The translations under genes and the position numbers were made by a program. A DNA stretch of 64,000 bases from an uncultured Rhizobium sp. (lineage in GTDB: Bacteria; Pseudomonadota; Alphaproteobacteria; Rhizobiales; Rhizobiaceae). Every line of letters begins with the position of its first letter. Position 1 is the first letter of the stretch. Under the pieces are notes generated by a model. That model saw nothing but the letters and a program-made list of their open reading frames with translations. It was not told the DNA's origin and ran no database searches. This document shows, one piece after another, positions 37,573 to 46,996 of this stretch. The stretch lies in NCBI GenBank assembly GCA_945952415.1, contig CAMFIF010000009.1:109653-173652 (forward strand). The letters are read 5' to 3'.

Positions 37573-37591
37573 TGGTCCAAATAATTGACCA
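37573..37591. promoter_or_regulatory. Inverted repeat upstream of the GntR regulator, candidate operator
   Basis: TGGTC (37573-37577) and GACCA (37587-37591) are separated by nine bases, 29 bases before the chosen start codon. GntR/FadR-type regulators bind TGGT/ACCA half-sites, usually with shorter spacing, so this is only a candidate autoregulatory site. Confidence 0.35.
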
Positions 37592-37619
37592 GTTGAAGCT
37601 TCACTGCTATGAAGCCCGC

Positions 37620-38447
37620 ATGCGTGACGAGACGATTGCCCTTTTTCCGCCGATCGATCATGGCCGCACCGCCGATGAGGTGGTGCGGCAGGTGGAGCTT
37701 TTGATCCTTGAAGGGGTCCTGCGGGACGGCGACCGGCTGCCCGGCGAGCGGGATCTTGCGGAGCGGTTCGGCGTGTCGCGGCCGATCCTGCGCGAGGCGC
37801 TGAAGGAACTCGACAATCGCGGTCTTCTCGTCAGCCGGCATGGCGGCGGCACTTTCGTCGCGGACATTGTCGGGCAGGTCTTTTCAGAGCCGCTCGCGGC
37901 CCTCATCGCCCGTCACGAGCGGGCAACGGCCGACTATCTCGAATATCGCCGAGAGCTGGAGGGGCTGACGGCGGAGCTTGCGGCGATCCGCGCGACCGAG
38001 GCGGACAAGGCGCAGATTGCCCGGATCGTCGAAGAAATGCATGCCGCGCATGAGAGGGGCCATTTCGAAGACGAGCTTGCCGCCGATATCGAGCTTCATA
38101 CGGCGATCGGCGAGGCGGCGCACAATATCGTGCTCCTCCATACGCTGCGGGCCTGCTACCGGCTGCTCTCCGAAGGCATCGTGCATCACCGCAAGCTGAT
38201 CTTTGCGCTGCCCGGCGCGCGCGACGCGCTGCTTCGGCAGCATGGCGCGCTTGCCGCGGCGATCCTGGCCGGCGACGCGGCCCGGGCCCGGAAGGCTGCG
38301 GAAGACCATATCGATTACGTGACCGAGACGAACCGCGAAGCCGCGCGCCAGGACCAGCGCAACCGGGTTTCGGAACTCAGACTGCAGCAAAGGCAGGCGC
38401 GCGGCCCCGGGCGCGGCGCGCGGCCCTCAGGCGAAAGCAAGGACTGA
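37620..38447 (+). CDS. FadR/GntR family regulator (LldR-like) of the lut operon
   Basis: A 275-residue GntR-type protein. The N-terminal winged helix has LPGERDLAERFGVSRPILREALKELDNRGLLVSRHGGGTFVAD near residues 42-84. The C-terminal FCD ligand domain carries conserved metal-binding His residues (ELHTAIGEAAHN and HGALAAAILAGD). By family and position it probably represses lutABC and is relieved by lactate. ATG 37620 is chosen over a TTG at 37551 because the latter would place the candidate operator inside the gene. lutA starts 3 bases after its stop. Confidence 0.85.
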   Translation: MRDETIALFPPIDHGRTADEVVRQVELLILEGVLRDGDRLPGERDLAERFGVSRPILREALKELDNRGLLVSRHGGGTFVADIVGQVFSEPLAALIARHERATADYLEYRRELEGLTAELAAIRATEADKAQIARIVEEMHAAHERGHFEDELAADIELHTAIGEAAHNIVLLHTLRACYRLLSEGIVHHRKLIFALPGARDALLRQHGALAAAILAGDAARARKAAEDHIDYVTETNREAARQDQRNRVSELRLQQRQARGPGRGARPSGESKD

Positions 38448-38450
38448 CCG

Positions 38451-39245
38451 ATGACAGACATGCCCCCAGAAGCCGCGTCGCCGCGCGTCGGCCTTTTTGC
38501 CACCTGTCTGGTGGATCTCTTCCGGCCGAGCGTCGGCTTTTCGGCGGTGAAGCTGCTGGAAGAGGCCGGATGCCGGGTGGAGGTGCCGATGGCGCAGACC
38601 TGCTGCGGCCAGCCGGCCTATAATTCCGGCGACCGGGCCGACGCGGCGGATCTGGCGCGGCAGGTGATCGAGGTCTTCGAGGGCTTCGATTATGTGGTTG
38701 CGCCGTCGGGCTCCTGTGCCGCCATGCTGAAGAAGCACTATCCGGAGCTGCTCTCCGGCGATGCGCGCTGGGCGGAGCGGGCGGAGCGCTTTTCCGATAA
38801 GGTATTCGAGCTCGTTTCCTTTCTCACGGATATCAGGAAGGTCGTGCGGGTCGAGGCGGCCTATCAGGGGTCGGTCACCTATCACGACAGCTGTTCGGGG
38901 CTTCGGGAACTCGGCATTTCCGCCCAGCCGCGCAAGCTGCTGGCCACCGTCGAGGGGTTGGAGCTCAGGGAAATGAAGGACAGCGATATTTGCTGCGGCT
39001 TCGGCGGCACCTTCTGCATCAAATATTCCGACATTTCGAACGCCATCGTCTCGAAGAAGACCGTCAATATCGAGGCCTCGGGGGCGGATCTGCTGCTTGC
39101 CGGGGACATGGGCTGCCTGATGAACATGGCGGGCAAGCTGAAACGGGAGGGATCGGCCATCGAGGTCCGCCATGTGGCGGAAGTGCTGGCGGGGATGACG
39201 GACCGGCCGCCGATTGCCGGGACCGCGAGCAGAAGGGAGCGCTGA
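38451..39245 (+). CDS. lutA: L-lactate utilisation protein LutA (CCG-domain Fe-S oxidoreductase)
   Basis: A 264-residue protein with two cysteine-rich CCG domains: QTCCGQPAYNSGD near residues 47-59, DSCSGLRELGI near 145, and DICCGFGGTFCIKY near 181-194. LutA, B and C together oxidise L-lactate to pyruvate. It is orthologous to YkgE. lutB begins 3 bases downstream. Start MTDMPPEAASPRVGLFATCLVD fits the family. Confidence 0.93.
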   Translation: MTDMPPEAASPRVGLFATCLVDLFRPSVGFSAVKLLEEAGCRVEVPMAQTCCGQPAYNSGDRADAADLARQVIEVFEGFDYVVAPSGSCAAMLKKHYPELLSGDARWAERAERFSDKVFELVSFLTDIRKVVRVEAAYQGSVTYHDSCSGLRELGISAQPRKLLATVEGLELREMKDSDICCGFGGTFCIKYSDISNAIVSKKTVNIEASGADLLLAGDMGCLMNMAGKLKREGSAIEVRHVAEVLAGMTDRPPIAGTASRRER

Positions 39246-39248
39246 GCG

Positions 39249-40667
39249 ATGGAACTGACCTCTCCGGCCTTCAAGGCCAATGCGGCGCGCGCGCTTCAGG
39301 ATGCCCAGCTTCAAAAGGCGCTCGGCAATGTGGAAAAGGGCTTCGTGGCCAAGCGGGCCGCCGCGCGGCAGGCGCTGCCGGAATTCGAGGCGCTGCGCGA
39401 CCAGGGACGGGCGCTGAAAACCCATGTGCTCGAGCATCTCGATCTCTATCTCGAAGCCTATGAGGCGAAGGTGAAGGCATCGGGCGGGCATGTGCACTGG
39501 GCGGAAAGCGCAGAACAGGCCCGCGAGATCATCCTCGACATCTGCCGCAAGGCGGAGGCGAAGACCGTCACCAAGGGCAAGTCGATGATTTCGGAGGAGA
39601 TCGACCTCAATACCTTCCTGGAAGAGAATGGCATAGAGGCGGTGGAAACCGATCTCGGCGAATATATCATCCAGCTGCGGCACGAACATCCGAGCCATAT
39701 CATCGCCCCTGCCATCCACCTGAACAAGGAACAGGTGGAAGAAGATTTTCGCCGGGTTCACACCCATCTGCCCGACAGCCGGGATCTTTCTGAGCCGGTG
39801 GCGCTGCTTTCGGAGGCGCGGGCGGTGCTCCGGCAGCGCTATTTCGAGGCGGATGTGGGGATCACGGGGGCGAATTTCCTGATTGCCGAAACGGGCTCGT
39901 CCGTCATCGTCACCAATGAGGGCAATGGCGATCTCACCCAGAGCCTGGCGCGCGTCCATGTGGTGGTCGCCTCGATCGAGAAGATCGTGCCGACGCTCGA
40001 GGACTGCGCCTCCATTCTGAGGCTTCTGGCGCGCTCGGCAACGGGGCAGGACATGTCCGTCTACACGACCTTTTCCACCGGCCCGCGGCGGCCGGAGGAC
40101 GAGGACGGACCGGAGGCCTATCACGTGGTGCTGATCGACAATGGCCGCACCGCCATGCTGGGCTCGGAATTCGAGGAGATGCTGCGTTGCATCCGCTGCG
40201 GCGCCTGCATGAACCATTGCCCGGTCTATCACGCGGTCGGCGGCCATGCCTATGGTTCGGTCTATCCGGGGCCGATGGGGGCGGTGCTGACGCCCTCGCT
40301 CAACGGCATCAACCGCTCCGGCCACCTGCCCAATGCCTCCACCTTCTGCGGGCGCTGCGAAAGCGTGTGCCCGATGAAAATCCCGTTGCCGAAGATGATG
40401 CGGCACTGGCGCGAGCGGGAATTCGAAAAGAACCTGACGCCCGCCGCCACCCGCTACGGGCTGGGATTCTGGGCCTTCTTCGCCAAGCGCCCGGCGCTCT
40501 ATCGCCGCGCGGCGGGCCTTGGCATGCGGCTGCTTTCCGCCTTTGGCGGGGAAAAGCGCCGCCTCTCCCGCCTGCCGCTCGCGGGCGGCTGGACCGATTT
40601 TCGCGACATGCCGGCGCCGGAAGGGGAAACTTTCGTTGCAGCCTTCAACCGGCAGAGGGGAGCCTGA
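39249..40667 (+). CDS. lutB: L-lactate utilisation protein LutB (LUD domain plus 4Fe-4S ferredoxin)
   Basis: A 472-residue protein. The LUD domain has TKGKSMISEEIDLNTFLE near residues 108-125 and ITGANFLIAETGSSVIVTNEGNGD near 205-228. Two ferredoxin-like clusters follow, CIRCGACMNHCPVY (near 315) and CGRCESVCPMKIPLP (near 365). It is orthologous to YkgF and passes electrons from lactate oxidation to the respiratory chain. It is tightly packed between lutA and lutC. Confidence 0.94.
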   Translation: MELTSPAFKANAARALQDAQLQKALGNVEKGFVAKRAAARQALPEFEALRDQGRALKTHVLEHLDLYLEAYEAKVKASGGHVHWAESAEQAREIILDICRKAEAKTVTKGKSMISEEIDLNTFLEENGIEAVETDLGEYIIQLRHEHPSHIIAPAIHLNKEQVEEDFRRVHTHLPDSRDLSEPVALLSEARAVLRQRYFEADVGITGANFLIAETGSSVIVTNEGNGDLTQSLARVHVVVASIEKIVPTLEDCASILRLLARSATGQDMSVYTTFSTGPRRPEDEDGPEAYHVVLIDNGRTAMLGSEFEEMLRCIRCGACMNHCPVYHAVGGHAYGSVYPGPMGAVLTPSLNGINRSGHLPNASTFCGRCESVCPMKIPLPKMMRHWREREFEKNLTPAATRYGLGFWAFFAKRPALYRRAAGLGMRLLSAFGGEKRRLSRLPLAGGWTDFRDMPAPEGETFVAAFNRQRGA

Positions 40668-40670
40668 GCC

Positions 40671-41339
40671 ATGGACAGCCGCACCGCCATTCTCTCGAAG
40701 ATCAAGGCGACCCGCGATCGGCGGGACGAGACCGCCCGCCGCGCTGCGGTGGAAAGCCGGCTTGCACGCCCCGTCGCCGGGCTGATCCCCGCCCGCGGCC
40801 AGCTCGACCCCGAAGGCCGCATCGCGCTCTTTCTCGACATGATCGAAAGGACCGGCGCCACCCATGAGCGGACGGCGGGTGCCGAAGACGTGCCGGCGCT
40901 TGCGGCGCGCTATCTGCGCGAACGCAACCTGCCCGCCCGGCTGAAGCGCGGGACCGATCCGCGCCTCAAGGCCATGGGCTTCGAGCGCGAGGCGGCTCTC
41001 TCCTTGACCGAAGGACCGAGCGACGGTTCTGATCTGGCCGCGATCAGCCACGCGGATTTTGCGATCGCGGAAACCGGCACGCTGATGCTGCTGTCCGGCC
41101 CGGACAATCCCGTTACCCTTACCTTCCTGCCGGAGCACCATATTGTTGTCGTGAGGGCCGAGGACGTGGGCGGAGACATGGAAGCCGCGCTGGCGCGGCT
41201 GCGCATGCTGAAGGGCAAGGAAACCATGCCCCGCACGGTGAATTTCGTCAGCGGACCGTCGCGCTCCGCCGATATCGAGCAGACGATCCTGCTCGGCGCC
41301 CACGGCCCCCGCGCGCTGCATGTGATCGTGGTGGGATAA
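40671..41339 (+). CDS. lutC: L-lactate utilisation protein LutC (LUD domain)
   Basis: A 222-residue LUD-domain protein. It has ISHADFAIAETGTLMLLSGPDNPVTLTFLPEHHIVVV near residues 125-161 and the C-terminal GPSRSADIEQTILLGAHGPRALHVIVVG. It completes the LutABC complex. The start lies 3 bases after lutB. A short hairpin (GACACAC / GTGTGTTTC near 41369-41390) follows, with a weak T-run, and may end the operon. Confidence 0.93.
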   Translation: MDSRTAILSKIKATRDRRDETARRAAVESRLARPVAGLIPARGQLDPEGRIALFLDMIERTGATHERTAGAEDVPALAARYLRERNLPARLKRGTDPRLKAMGFEREAALSLTEGPSDGSDLAAISHADFAIAETGTLMLLSGPDNPVTLTFLPEHHIVVVRAEDVGGDMEAALARLRMLKGKETMPRTVNFVSGPSRSADIEQTILLGAHGPRALHVIVVG

Positions 41340-41606
41340 TGTCGCCATGGCCGAAGTGCGACGAAAAAGACACACTTTTTGGTGTGTTTCGATAAATCTG
41401 TTGCTCGCTTCGGTCGAAATTTCCTTGCTTGCCATGGAAAAAGCCAATCCAGCATCCATCTGCCAATACAGGCCGGCGGGATATCTCGCGTCTGGCGGCA
41501 GGATCCGGGGATGGTTCTGGCTGCAAGCGCGGGATGAAGGATCCCCGTCCGGCTCTGGATGGGGGCACCTGTATCCGACGCGTTCATGAAAAGAAGGAAA
41601 CGTGAC

Positions 41607-42257
41607 ATGTTCAAGCCCATCATTGCCTCGCTGGCCATGGCCTCAGCGCTTGCCGTTTCGGCCCAAGCCGCAGACATGGTGCAGCAAACGGAATACGCCC
41701 CTGCTCCGGTGGAGCAGACGGTTCCGATGTTCACCTGGTCCGGCGGCTATGTGGGTCTGCAGGGCGGCGGCACCTGGGCCAATGGTGATTTCACCAGCGG
41801 CGGCGTCAGCGCCAGCGACGATTTCAACGGCGGTATCTTCGGCGGTTTCGTCGGTGCCAACATGCAGTCCGGCAACTTCGTCTACGGTATCGAAGGCGAC
41901 CTGAACTATAACTGGAACAGCAACACTTACTCCACCTTCGGCACCGAAACCGAAGTGGGTACGGATGTGTCCGGTTCGGTTCGCGCCCGCCTCGGCTATG
42001 CCATGGACAATGCGCTGATCTATGCAACGGGCGGCTGGACGGCGGCCCGCGGCTATGTCGACGTCACCGGCGTTGGCAAGGAGACCGAAGTGTTCAACGG
42101 CTTCACCGTCGGCGCCGGTGTGGATTACGCCTTCACCGACACGCTCTTCGGCCGTGCGGAATACCGCTACAACAATTACGGCGACCGCGACATCGGAACG
42201 ACCAATGTGGATTTCGACCAGCACCAGGTTCTGGTCGGCATCGGCATGAAGTTCTGA
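41607..42257 (+). CDS. Outer-membrane protein, Omp25/Omp31-like (RopB type)
   Basis: A 216-residue barrel. A signal peptide ends AQA near residue 22, then a short Pro-rich stretch and WSGGYVGLQGGGTWAN, and it closes with HQVLVGIGMKF (terminal Phe). This is the usual Omp25/Omp31/RopB layout in Rhizobiales, a major outer-membrane protein anchoring the envelope. AAGGAAA precedes ATG 41607; the longer frame from 41559 lacks a signal peptide at its start. A strong terminator follows. Confidence 0.9.
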   Translation: MFKPIIASLAMASALAVSAQAADMVQQTEYAPAPVEQTVPMFTWSGGYVGLQGGGTWANGDFTSGGVSASDDFNGGIFGGFVGANMQSGNFVYGIEGDLNYNWNSNTYSTFGTETEVGTDVSGSVRARLGYAMDNALIYATGGWTAARGYVDVTGVGKETEVFNGFTVGAGVDYAFTDTLFGRAEYRYNNYGDRDIGTTNVDFDQHQVLVGIGMKF

Positions 42258-42282
42258 TTTTCGCCACTCTCCGAAAACGGGT

Positions 42283-42318
42283 AGCCCCGGGAGCTCACCT
42301 CCCGGGGCTTCTTTTTTT
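42283..42318 (+). terminator. Strong terminator after the Omp25-like gene
   Basis: An 11-bp perfect stem AGCCCCGGGAG (42283-42293) / CTCCCGGGGCT (42299-42309) with a five-base loop and a T-rich tail. Confidence 0.93.
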
Positions 42319-42496
42319 GCGTTTTCCGCAGCGCATCGCCCGGCAAGTCACGGGCAGGAAAAATGCGGGAAAACTGTACGGCAAGGGCCCTCCCCTCCCC
42401 GGGACGTCACAAAAACTTCACAAAGCTGTTGCGTGGGAGGAAACGGGGCTTTAGCGATTTTCTTTTATAAGGTGAGTCGAAAGGGGTGGGTTTGAC

Positions 42497-42979
42497 ATGA
42501 CCGTTTTTTCCCGTCTGTTGGCCATGCTGCAGCTGATGGTTCGGCGTCCGCCGAAACAGCAATATGCTGCGCTCTGCTACAGGCAGGACCCTTCGGATCA
42601 CCATGTCGACGTGCTCCTCGTGACCAGCCGCGATACGGGCCGCTGGATCATTCCCAAGGGCTGGCCCATGGGCGACAAGCCGGATTACGGCGTCGCCGCA
42701 CAGGAGGCTTTCGAGGAAGCGGGCGTGCATGGCCATGTCTCCCGGGAGCCCATCGGATACTATCTCTACGACAAGGTTCTCAAGGACGATTTCGCCATCG
42801 GCTGTCGGGTGCAGGTGCATCCGCTGGAGGTGGAGCGGCTGATCGAGGACTATCCCGAAAAGGGCCAGCGCAAGAGCCGCTGGTTCGATTATCAGTCCGC
42901 CGCCGAGCAGGTGCGCGAGCCGCTTCTGAAGCGGCTCATTCTGGATTTCGGCCGTTCTCTGGAACGGCGGGCGGCGTGA
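42497..42979 (+). CDS. NUDIX hydrolase with non-canonical Nudix box
   Basis: A 160-residue NUDIX protein. The Nudix helix reads GWPMGDKPDYGVAAQEAFEEAGV near residues 54-76. The metal-binding Glu residues of EAFEE are kept, but the canonical Arg of REUXEE is Gln and the upstream Glu of GX5E is Lys. Related alphaproteobacterial proteins resemble diphosphoinositol or dinucleoside polyphosphate hydrolases. The N-terminal LMVRRPPKQQYAALCYR and IIPKGWPMG are typical. No partner gene is evident. Confidence 0.85.
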   Translation: MTVFSRLLAMLQLMVRRPPKQQYAALCYRQDPSDHHVDVLLVTSRDTGRWIIPKGWPMGDKPDYGVAAQEAFEEAGVHGHVSREPIGYYLYDKVLKDDFAIGCRVQVHPLEVERLIEDYPEKGQRKSRWFDYQSAAEQVREPLLKRLILDFGRSLERRAA

Positions 42980-43055
42980 TCGCCCGCCTCCGGCCGGGGC
43001 CGCCGCCTTCGCCCATCGGGCCTTTCGTCCGTCGCTGCGCTGACGAGGCCCTGCC

Positions 43056-44543
43056 ATGGGCGTGAAGAAGAAAAAGAAGCCGGCGCTCGACAAGGATCTC
43101 GACAAGTTCACGCTGGTCGAACATGCCTCGCTGCATGTCTGGCGGCGTTTTGCGGCGCCCAGCCTCGGTTTCGTCTTCGTGCTTCTGTCCATGGCCTATG
43201 CGGCAAGCTATGCGCTTGGCCATACGAGCCCGGTCGCGCTGATATTCGGGGCAGCCCTTGCCGGCTACATGGCCATGAATATCGGCGCCAACGACGTGAC
43301 CAACAATACGGGTGCGGCGGTCGGCGCCCGTGCCATCGGCATGCGTCAGGCGCTGATGATGGCCGCCGTCTTCGAGATTCTGGGCGCGGTGATTGCCGGC
43401 AATGACGTGACGGAGACGATTTCCGTCGAGCTCGTGCCGCCCTCGGCACTGGCGGGCCACGGGGTGGTGATCGCGGTGATGATTTCCTCCCTTTCGGCAG
43501 CAGCCCTCTGGATCAATCTCGCCACCTGGCTGAATGCACCGGTTTCCACCACTCATTCGATCGTCGGTGCGATCATCGGCGCCGGCGCGGCGGCGGCGGG
43601 TTTCGGCGTGGTCAACTGGTCGGTCATCGGCGCGATCGTGACGAGCTGGGTCGTGTCGCCGCTGGTGGGCGGCGGCATTGCGGCGGGCATGCTGTTCCTC
43701 ATCGAGGAGAGCATCCTGCAGAAGAAGGACAAGATTGCCGCCGCCCGGCGCTGGGTGCCGGTGCTGATCGCCCTGATGACGGGGGCTTTCGCAGCCTATA
43801 TCGCGCTGCAATTTGCCGAGCGCGGCCGCGTGCCCTTCGACGCCATCCTGCCTATCGGCGGGGTGGCCCTGCTTTTCAGCTGGATGGCGGCGGTGCCCTA
43901 TGTGCGGCTTCGCTCCGAGGGGCTTGAAAACCGCAATGCGTCGCTGCGCGTGCTCTTCCAGGTGCCGCTGATTGCGGCCTCCGCCCTTCTCTGCTTCGCC
44001 CATGGGGCCAATGACGTCTCCAATGCCATCGGGCCGCTGGCGGCCATCGTGACTGCGGTCGGCGACCTGCCGCGGGCGGGCGAAATCGTGCCCTTCTGGG
44101 CGCTGGCCATCGGCGCGACGGGGATTTCCACCGGTCTCCTTCTCTTCGGTCCCCGCCTCATCCGGCTGGTCGGCGAGCAGATCACCAAGCTTAACCCGGT
44201 GCGCTCCTATTGCGTATCGCTTTCGGCGGCACTCACCGTTCTCGCCGCTTCCTGGGCGGGCCTGCCGGTCAGTTCCACCCATATTGCGGTCGGCTCGGTC
44301 TTCGGCGTCGGCTTCTTTCGCGAATGGTACATGAACAGCTGGCGGCCCAAGGTGCAGAAGGCGGGCAAGGCCAGCGCTGAGGACGGGGGCGAGAGCGAGG
44401 ACGATGCTTCGGAACTGAAGCGCCGCCTACTCGTGCGCCGCTCGCACTTCATGACCATTGCCGGCGCCTGGCTGATCACGCTCCCCGTTTCCGGCGGGCT
44501 TTCCGCGCTTCTCTACCTCGTCTACAACGCGGTCTTTCTTTGA
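43056..44543 (+). CDS. pit: Inorganic phosphate transporter, PiT family
   Basis: A 495-residue membrane protein of the Pit type. The two signature repeats are GANDVTNNTGAAVGARA near residues 76-92 and GANDVSNAIGPLAAIVT near 318-334. Eleven or so hydrophobic helices are visible. It imports metal-phosphate with protons and is a low-affinity, constitutive uptake route. It has a Lys-rich N-terminus (MGVKKKKKPALDKDLDK) and an acidic cytoplasmic loop before the last helix. It lies 12 bases upstream of rsmE. Confidence 0.93.
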   Translation: MGVKKKKKPALDKDLDKFTLVEHASLHVWRRFAAPSLGFVFVLLSMAYAASYALGHTSPVALIFGAALAGYMAMNIGANDVTNNTGAAVGARAIGMRQALMMAAVFEILGAVIAGNDVTETISVELVPPSALAGHGVVIAVMISSLSAAALWINLATWLNAPVSTTHSIVGAIIGAGAAAAGFGVVNWSVIGAIVTSWVVSPLVGGGIAAGMLFLIEESILQKKDKIAAARRWVPVLIALMTGAFAAYIALQFAERGRVPFDAILPIGGVALLFSWMAAVPYVRLRSEGLENRNASLRVLFQVPLIAASALLCFAHGANDVSNAIGPLAAIVTAVGDLPRAGEIVPFWALAIGATGISTGLLLFGPRLIRLVGEQITKLNPVRSYCVSLSAALTVLAASWAGLPVSSTHIAVGSVFGVGFFREWYMNSWRPKVQKAGKASAEDGGESEDDASELKRRLLVRRSHFMTIAGAWLITLPVSGGLSALLYLVYNAVFL

Positions 44544-44555
44544 AGGGAGACAGCC

Positions 44556-45293
44556 ATGCGCGCCAATTTCCGGATGCAGCGTCTTTTCGTGGAGGGCGGG
44601 CTTCAGGCCGGTGCCGTGCTTGAGGCCACGGAAGAGCAGTTCCACTATCTCGCCCATGTGCTGCGGGCGGAGCCCGGCACGGAGATCCTGCTTTTCAACG
44701 GGCGGGATGGCGAATGGCGGGCGCGCATCGACTATCCGACCCGCAAGCGCATCCGCTTCGAGACGCTTGCGGAGACGCGGCCCCAGCCGTTGCAGCCGGA
44801 TCTTCTCTATGTCTTTGCGCCGCTGAAGGTCGGGCGCATGGACTACCTGGTGCAGAAGGCGGTGGAAATGGGCGCGGGCATTCTTCAGCCGGCGCTCACC
44901 CAGCACACGCAGGGCAAGGCACCGCCGACGGAGAAGATCACCGCCAATGTCATCGAGGCAGCAGAGCAATGCGGCGTTCTCGCCGTGCCGGAGGTGCGCC
45001 CGGCCGCAAAGCTTGCCGACATTCTCGCTGCCTGGGACAGAGAACGCCGGCTGATCTATTGCGACGAGGGCGAAGAAAGCCACAACCCGCTGCCGGTGCT
45101 TTCCGGTATCCGGGAGACGAAGCTTGCGCTTCTCGTCGGGCCCGAGGGCGGCTTTTCGGAAGAGGAGCGCCGTCAGTTGCGCGGGCTTCCCTTCGTGACG
45201 GCCATTCCGCTCGGCCCGCGGATTCTCCGGGCCGATACGGCAGCGGTCGCCGCCCTTGCTGTCGTCCAGGCCGCCATCGGCGACTGGCGGTGA
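44556..45293 (+). CDS. rsmE: 16S rRNA (uracil(1498)-N(3))-methyltransferase RsmE
   Basis: A 245-residue SPOUT methyltransferase. It has the N-terminal PUA-like domain ([19 protein letters not shown]). The knotted SAM-binding region [17 protein letters not shown] is near residues 193-209, followed by [22 protein letters not shown]. RsmE methylates N3 of U1498 in 16S rRNA. It shares a transcript direction with the phosphate transporter, and gshA follows after 178 bases, an order seen in other Rhizobiaceae. Confidence 0.95.
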   Translation: MRANFRMQRLFVEGGLQAGAVLEATEEQFHYLAHVLRAEPGTEILLFNGRDGEWRARIDYPTRKRIRFETLAETRPQPLQPDLLYVFAPLKVGRMDYLVQKAVEMGAGILQPALTQHTQGKAPPTEKITANVIEAAEQCGVLAVPEVRPAAKLADILAAWDRERRLIYCDEGEESHNPLPVLSGIRETKLALLVGPEGGFSEEERRQLRGLPFVTAIPLGPRILRADTAAVAALAVVQAAIGDWR

Positions 45294-45471
45294 ACGGGCC
45301 CGTCCCGGAGAACGGCCGGTAAGCCGCCGCTGAAATTCAAGAGGATGTCGCTCACATTTTTTTCACGCGCACTTGAAACGAATTCACTTGCGCGTCACCG
45401 CTTTCCGGTTCAATCAGCCAGACGGACATCCATGCCGTCCACCTGAATTTCAACCAGGCAAGAGAATTTTC

Positions 45472-46845
45472 ATGGCTCGCGACACCACCGACGACACGCC
45501 GATTTCCTCCGTTTCCGAACTCACGGCCTATCTGGCTTCCGGCTCGAAACCGGACGATGCCTTCCGGATCGGTACAGAGCATGAGAAATTCGCCTTCTTC
45601 AAGGCAGACAACAGCCCGGTTCCCTATGAGGGCGAGGCGAGCATTTCCGCGCTGCTGACGGGCATGCAGGCGAAACTCGGCTGGGAGCCGATCGTGGATG
45701 CCGGCAAGATCATCGGCCTTGCCTCGCCGAAGGGCATGGGTGCGATTTCGCTGGAGCCCGGCGGCCAGTTCGAGCTTTCCGGCGCGCCGCTCGAGACCAT
45801 CCACGAGACCTGCAGGGAATCGAACCACCACCTCGCCACGCTGCGCGACGTGGCCGAGCCGCTCGGCATCCGCTTTCTCGGCATGGGCGGCAGCCCGAAA
45901 TGGAGCTTTGCGGAAACGCCCCGCATGCCGAAATCCCGCTATGAGATCATGACGCGCTACATGCCCAAGGTCGGCTCGAAGGGGCTCGACATGATGTATC
46001 GCACCTGCACCATCCAGGTGAATCTGGACTTCTCCTCCGAAGCGGACATGCGGCGCAAGATGCTTGTCTCGCTGAAGCTGCAGTCGCTTGCCACCGCGCT
46101 CTTTGCCTCCTCGCCCTTCACCGAGGGCAAGCCGAACGGGCTTCTGTCCTGGCGCGGCGACATCTGGCGCGACACGGACAACCAGCGTTCGGGCCTTATC
46201 CCCTTCGCTTTCGATCCGGGCTTCGGCTTCGAGCATTATGTGGAATGGGCGCTCGACGTGCCCATGTATTTCGTGGTGCGCGACGGGCGCTATCACGACT
46301 GTACCCATGTGACCTTCCGCCAGTTCATGAACGGCGCGCTTAAGGGGGAGCTGCGCGAATGGGAGCCGACCATGGGGGACTGGACGAACCATCTTTCCAC
46401 GCTCTTCCCGGATGTGCGGCTGAAGCGCTTCCTGGAAATGCGCGGCGCCGACGGGGGACCCTGGCGGCGGATCTGCGCACTGCCGGCCTTCTGGGTCGGC
46501 CTTCTCTATTCGCATGCGGCGCTCGATGCGGCCGAGCAGGCAACCGCCGCCTGGACCTACGAGGATGTGCAGGGGCTTCGCGACACGGTTCCGGCCCAGG
46601 GGCTGAAGGCGACGATCCGCGGGCGCTCGCTGCTGGAGGTGGGTCGCGAGATCCTCGACATCTCCCGCAACGGCCTGAAGGACCGTGCGCGGCGCAATGC
46701 CGACGGGGTGGACGAGAGCGTCTTCCTCGCGCCGCTCGAAGAGGCGATCGCCAAGGGCGCGACGCTGGCCGACGAGATGCTCGCCCTCTATCACGGGCGG
46801 TGGAACGGGGCGATCGATCCGGTCTTTTCCGACTATCAGTACTGA
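45472..46845 (+). CDS. gshA: Glutamate--cysteine ligase (plant/alphaproteobacterial type)
   Basis: A 457-residue GCS2-type ligase. It has RIGTEHEKFAFF near residues 32-43 (metal/ATP Glu), LEPGGQFELSGAPLETIHETCRESNHHL near 98-125, and MYRTCTIQVNLDFSSEADMRRK. It forms gamma-glutamylcysteine, the first step to glutathione. ATG 45472 follows AAGAGAA; the 33-residue upstream extension lacks conservation. The plant-like class is normal for rhizobia. Confidence 0.95.
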   Translation: MARDTTDDTPISSVSELTAYLASGSKPDDAFRIGTEHEKFAFFKADNSPVPYEGEASISALLTGMQAKLGWEPIVDAGKIIGLASPKGMGAISLEPGGQFELSGAPLETIHETCRESNHHLATLRDVAEPLGIRFLGMGGSPKWSFAETPRMPKSRYEIMTRYMPKVGSKGLDMMYRTCTIQVNLDFSSEADMRRKMLVSLKLQSLATALFASSPFTEGKPNGLLSWRGDIWRDTDNQRSGLIPFAFDPGFGFEHYVEWALDVPMYFVVRDGRYHDCTHVTFRQFMNGALKGELREWEPTMGDWTNHLSTLFPDVRLKRFLEMRGADGGPWRRICALPAFWVGLLYSHAALDAAEQATAAWTYEDVQGLRDTVPAQGLKATIRGRSLLEVGREILDISRNGLKDRARRNADGVDESVFLAPLEEAIAKGATLADEMLALYHGRWNGAIDPVFSDYQY

Positions 46846-46996
46846 TCCCCCGACCGCTTTCGACCAAGGTCTTCCGGCCCTGGATCAGAAAGCGGTTTTC
46901 GTCGGCACAATTGCGTCTATAGTGGCGGGATGGCACCGCTCTGCCCCGCCGGCCGGCAGGGGCGGAATGCGGGCTGAGCCCAAGGCGAGGATATCG

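Noticed and set aside
38427..41459. 1010-residue minus frame opposite lutABC
   Set aside because: It runs across three real genes on the other strand without a ribosome site or domain.
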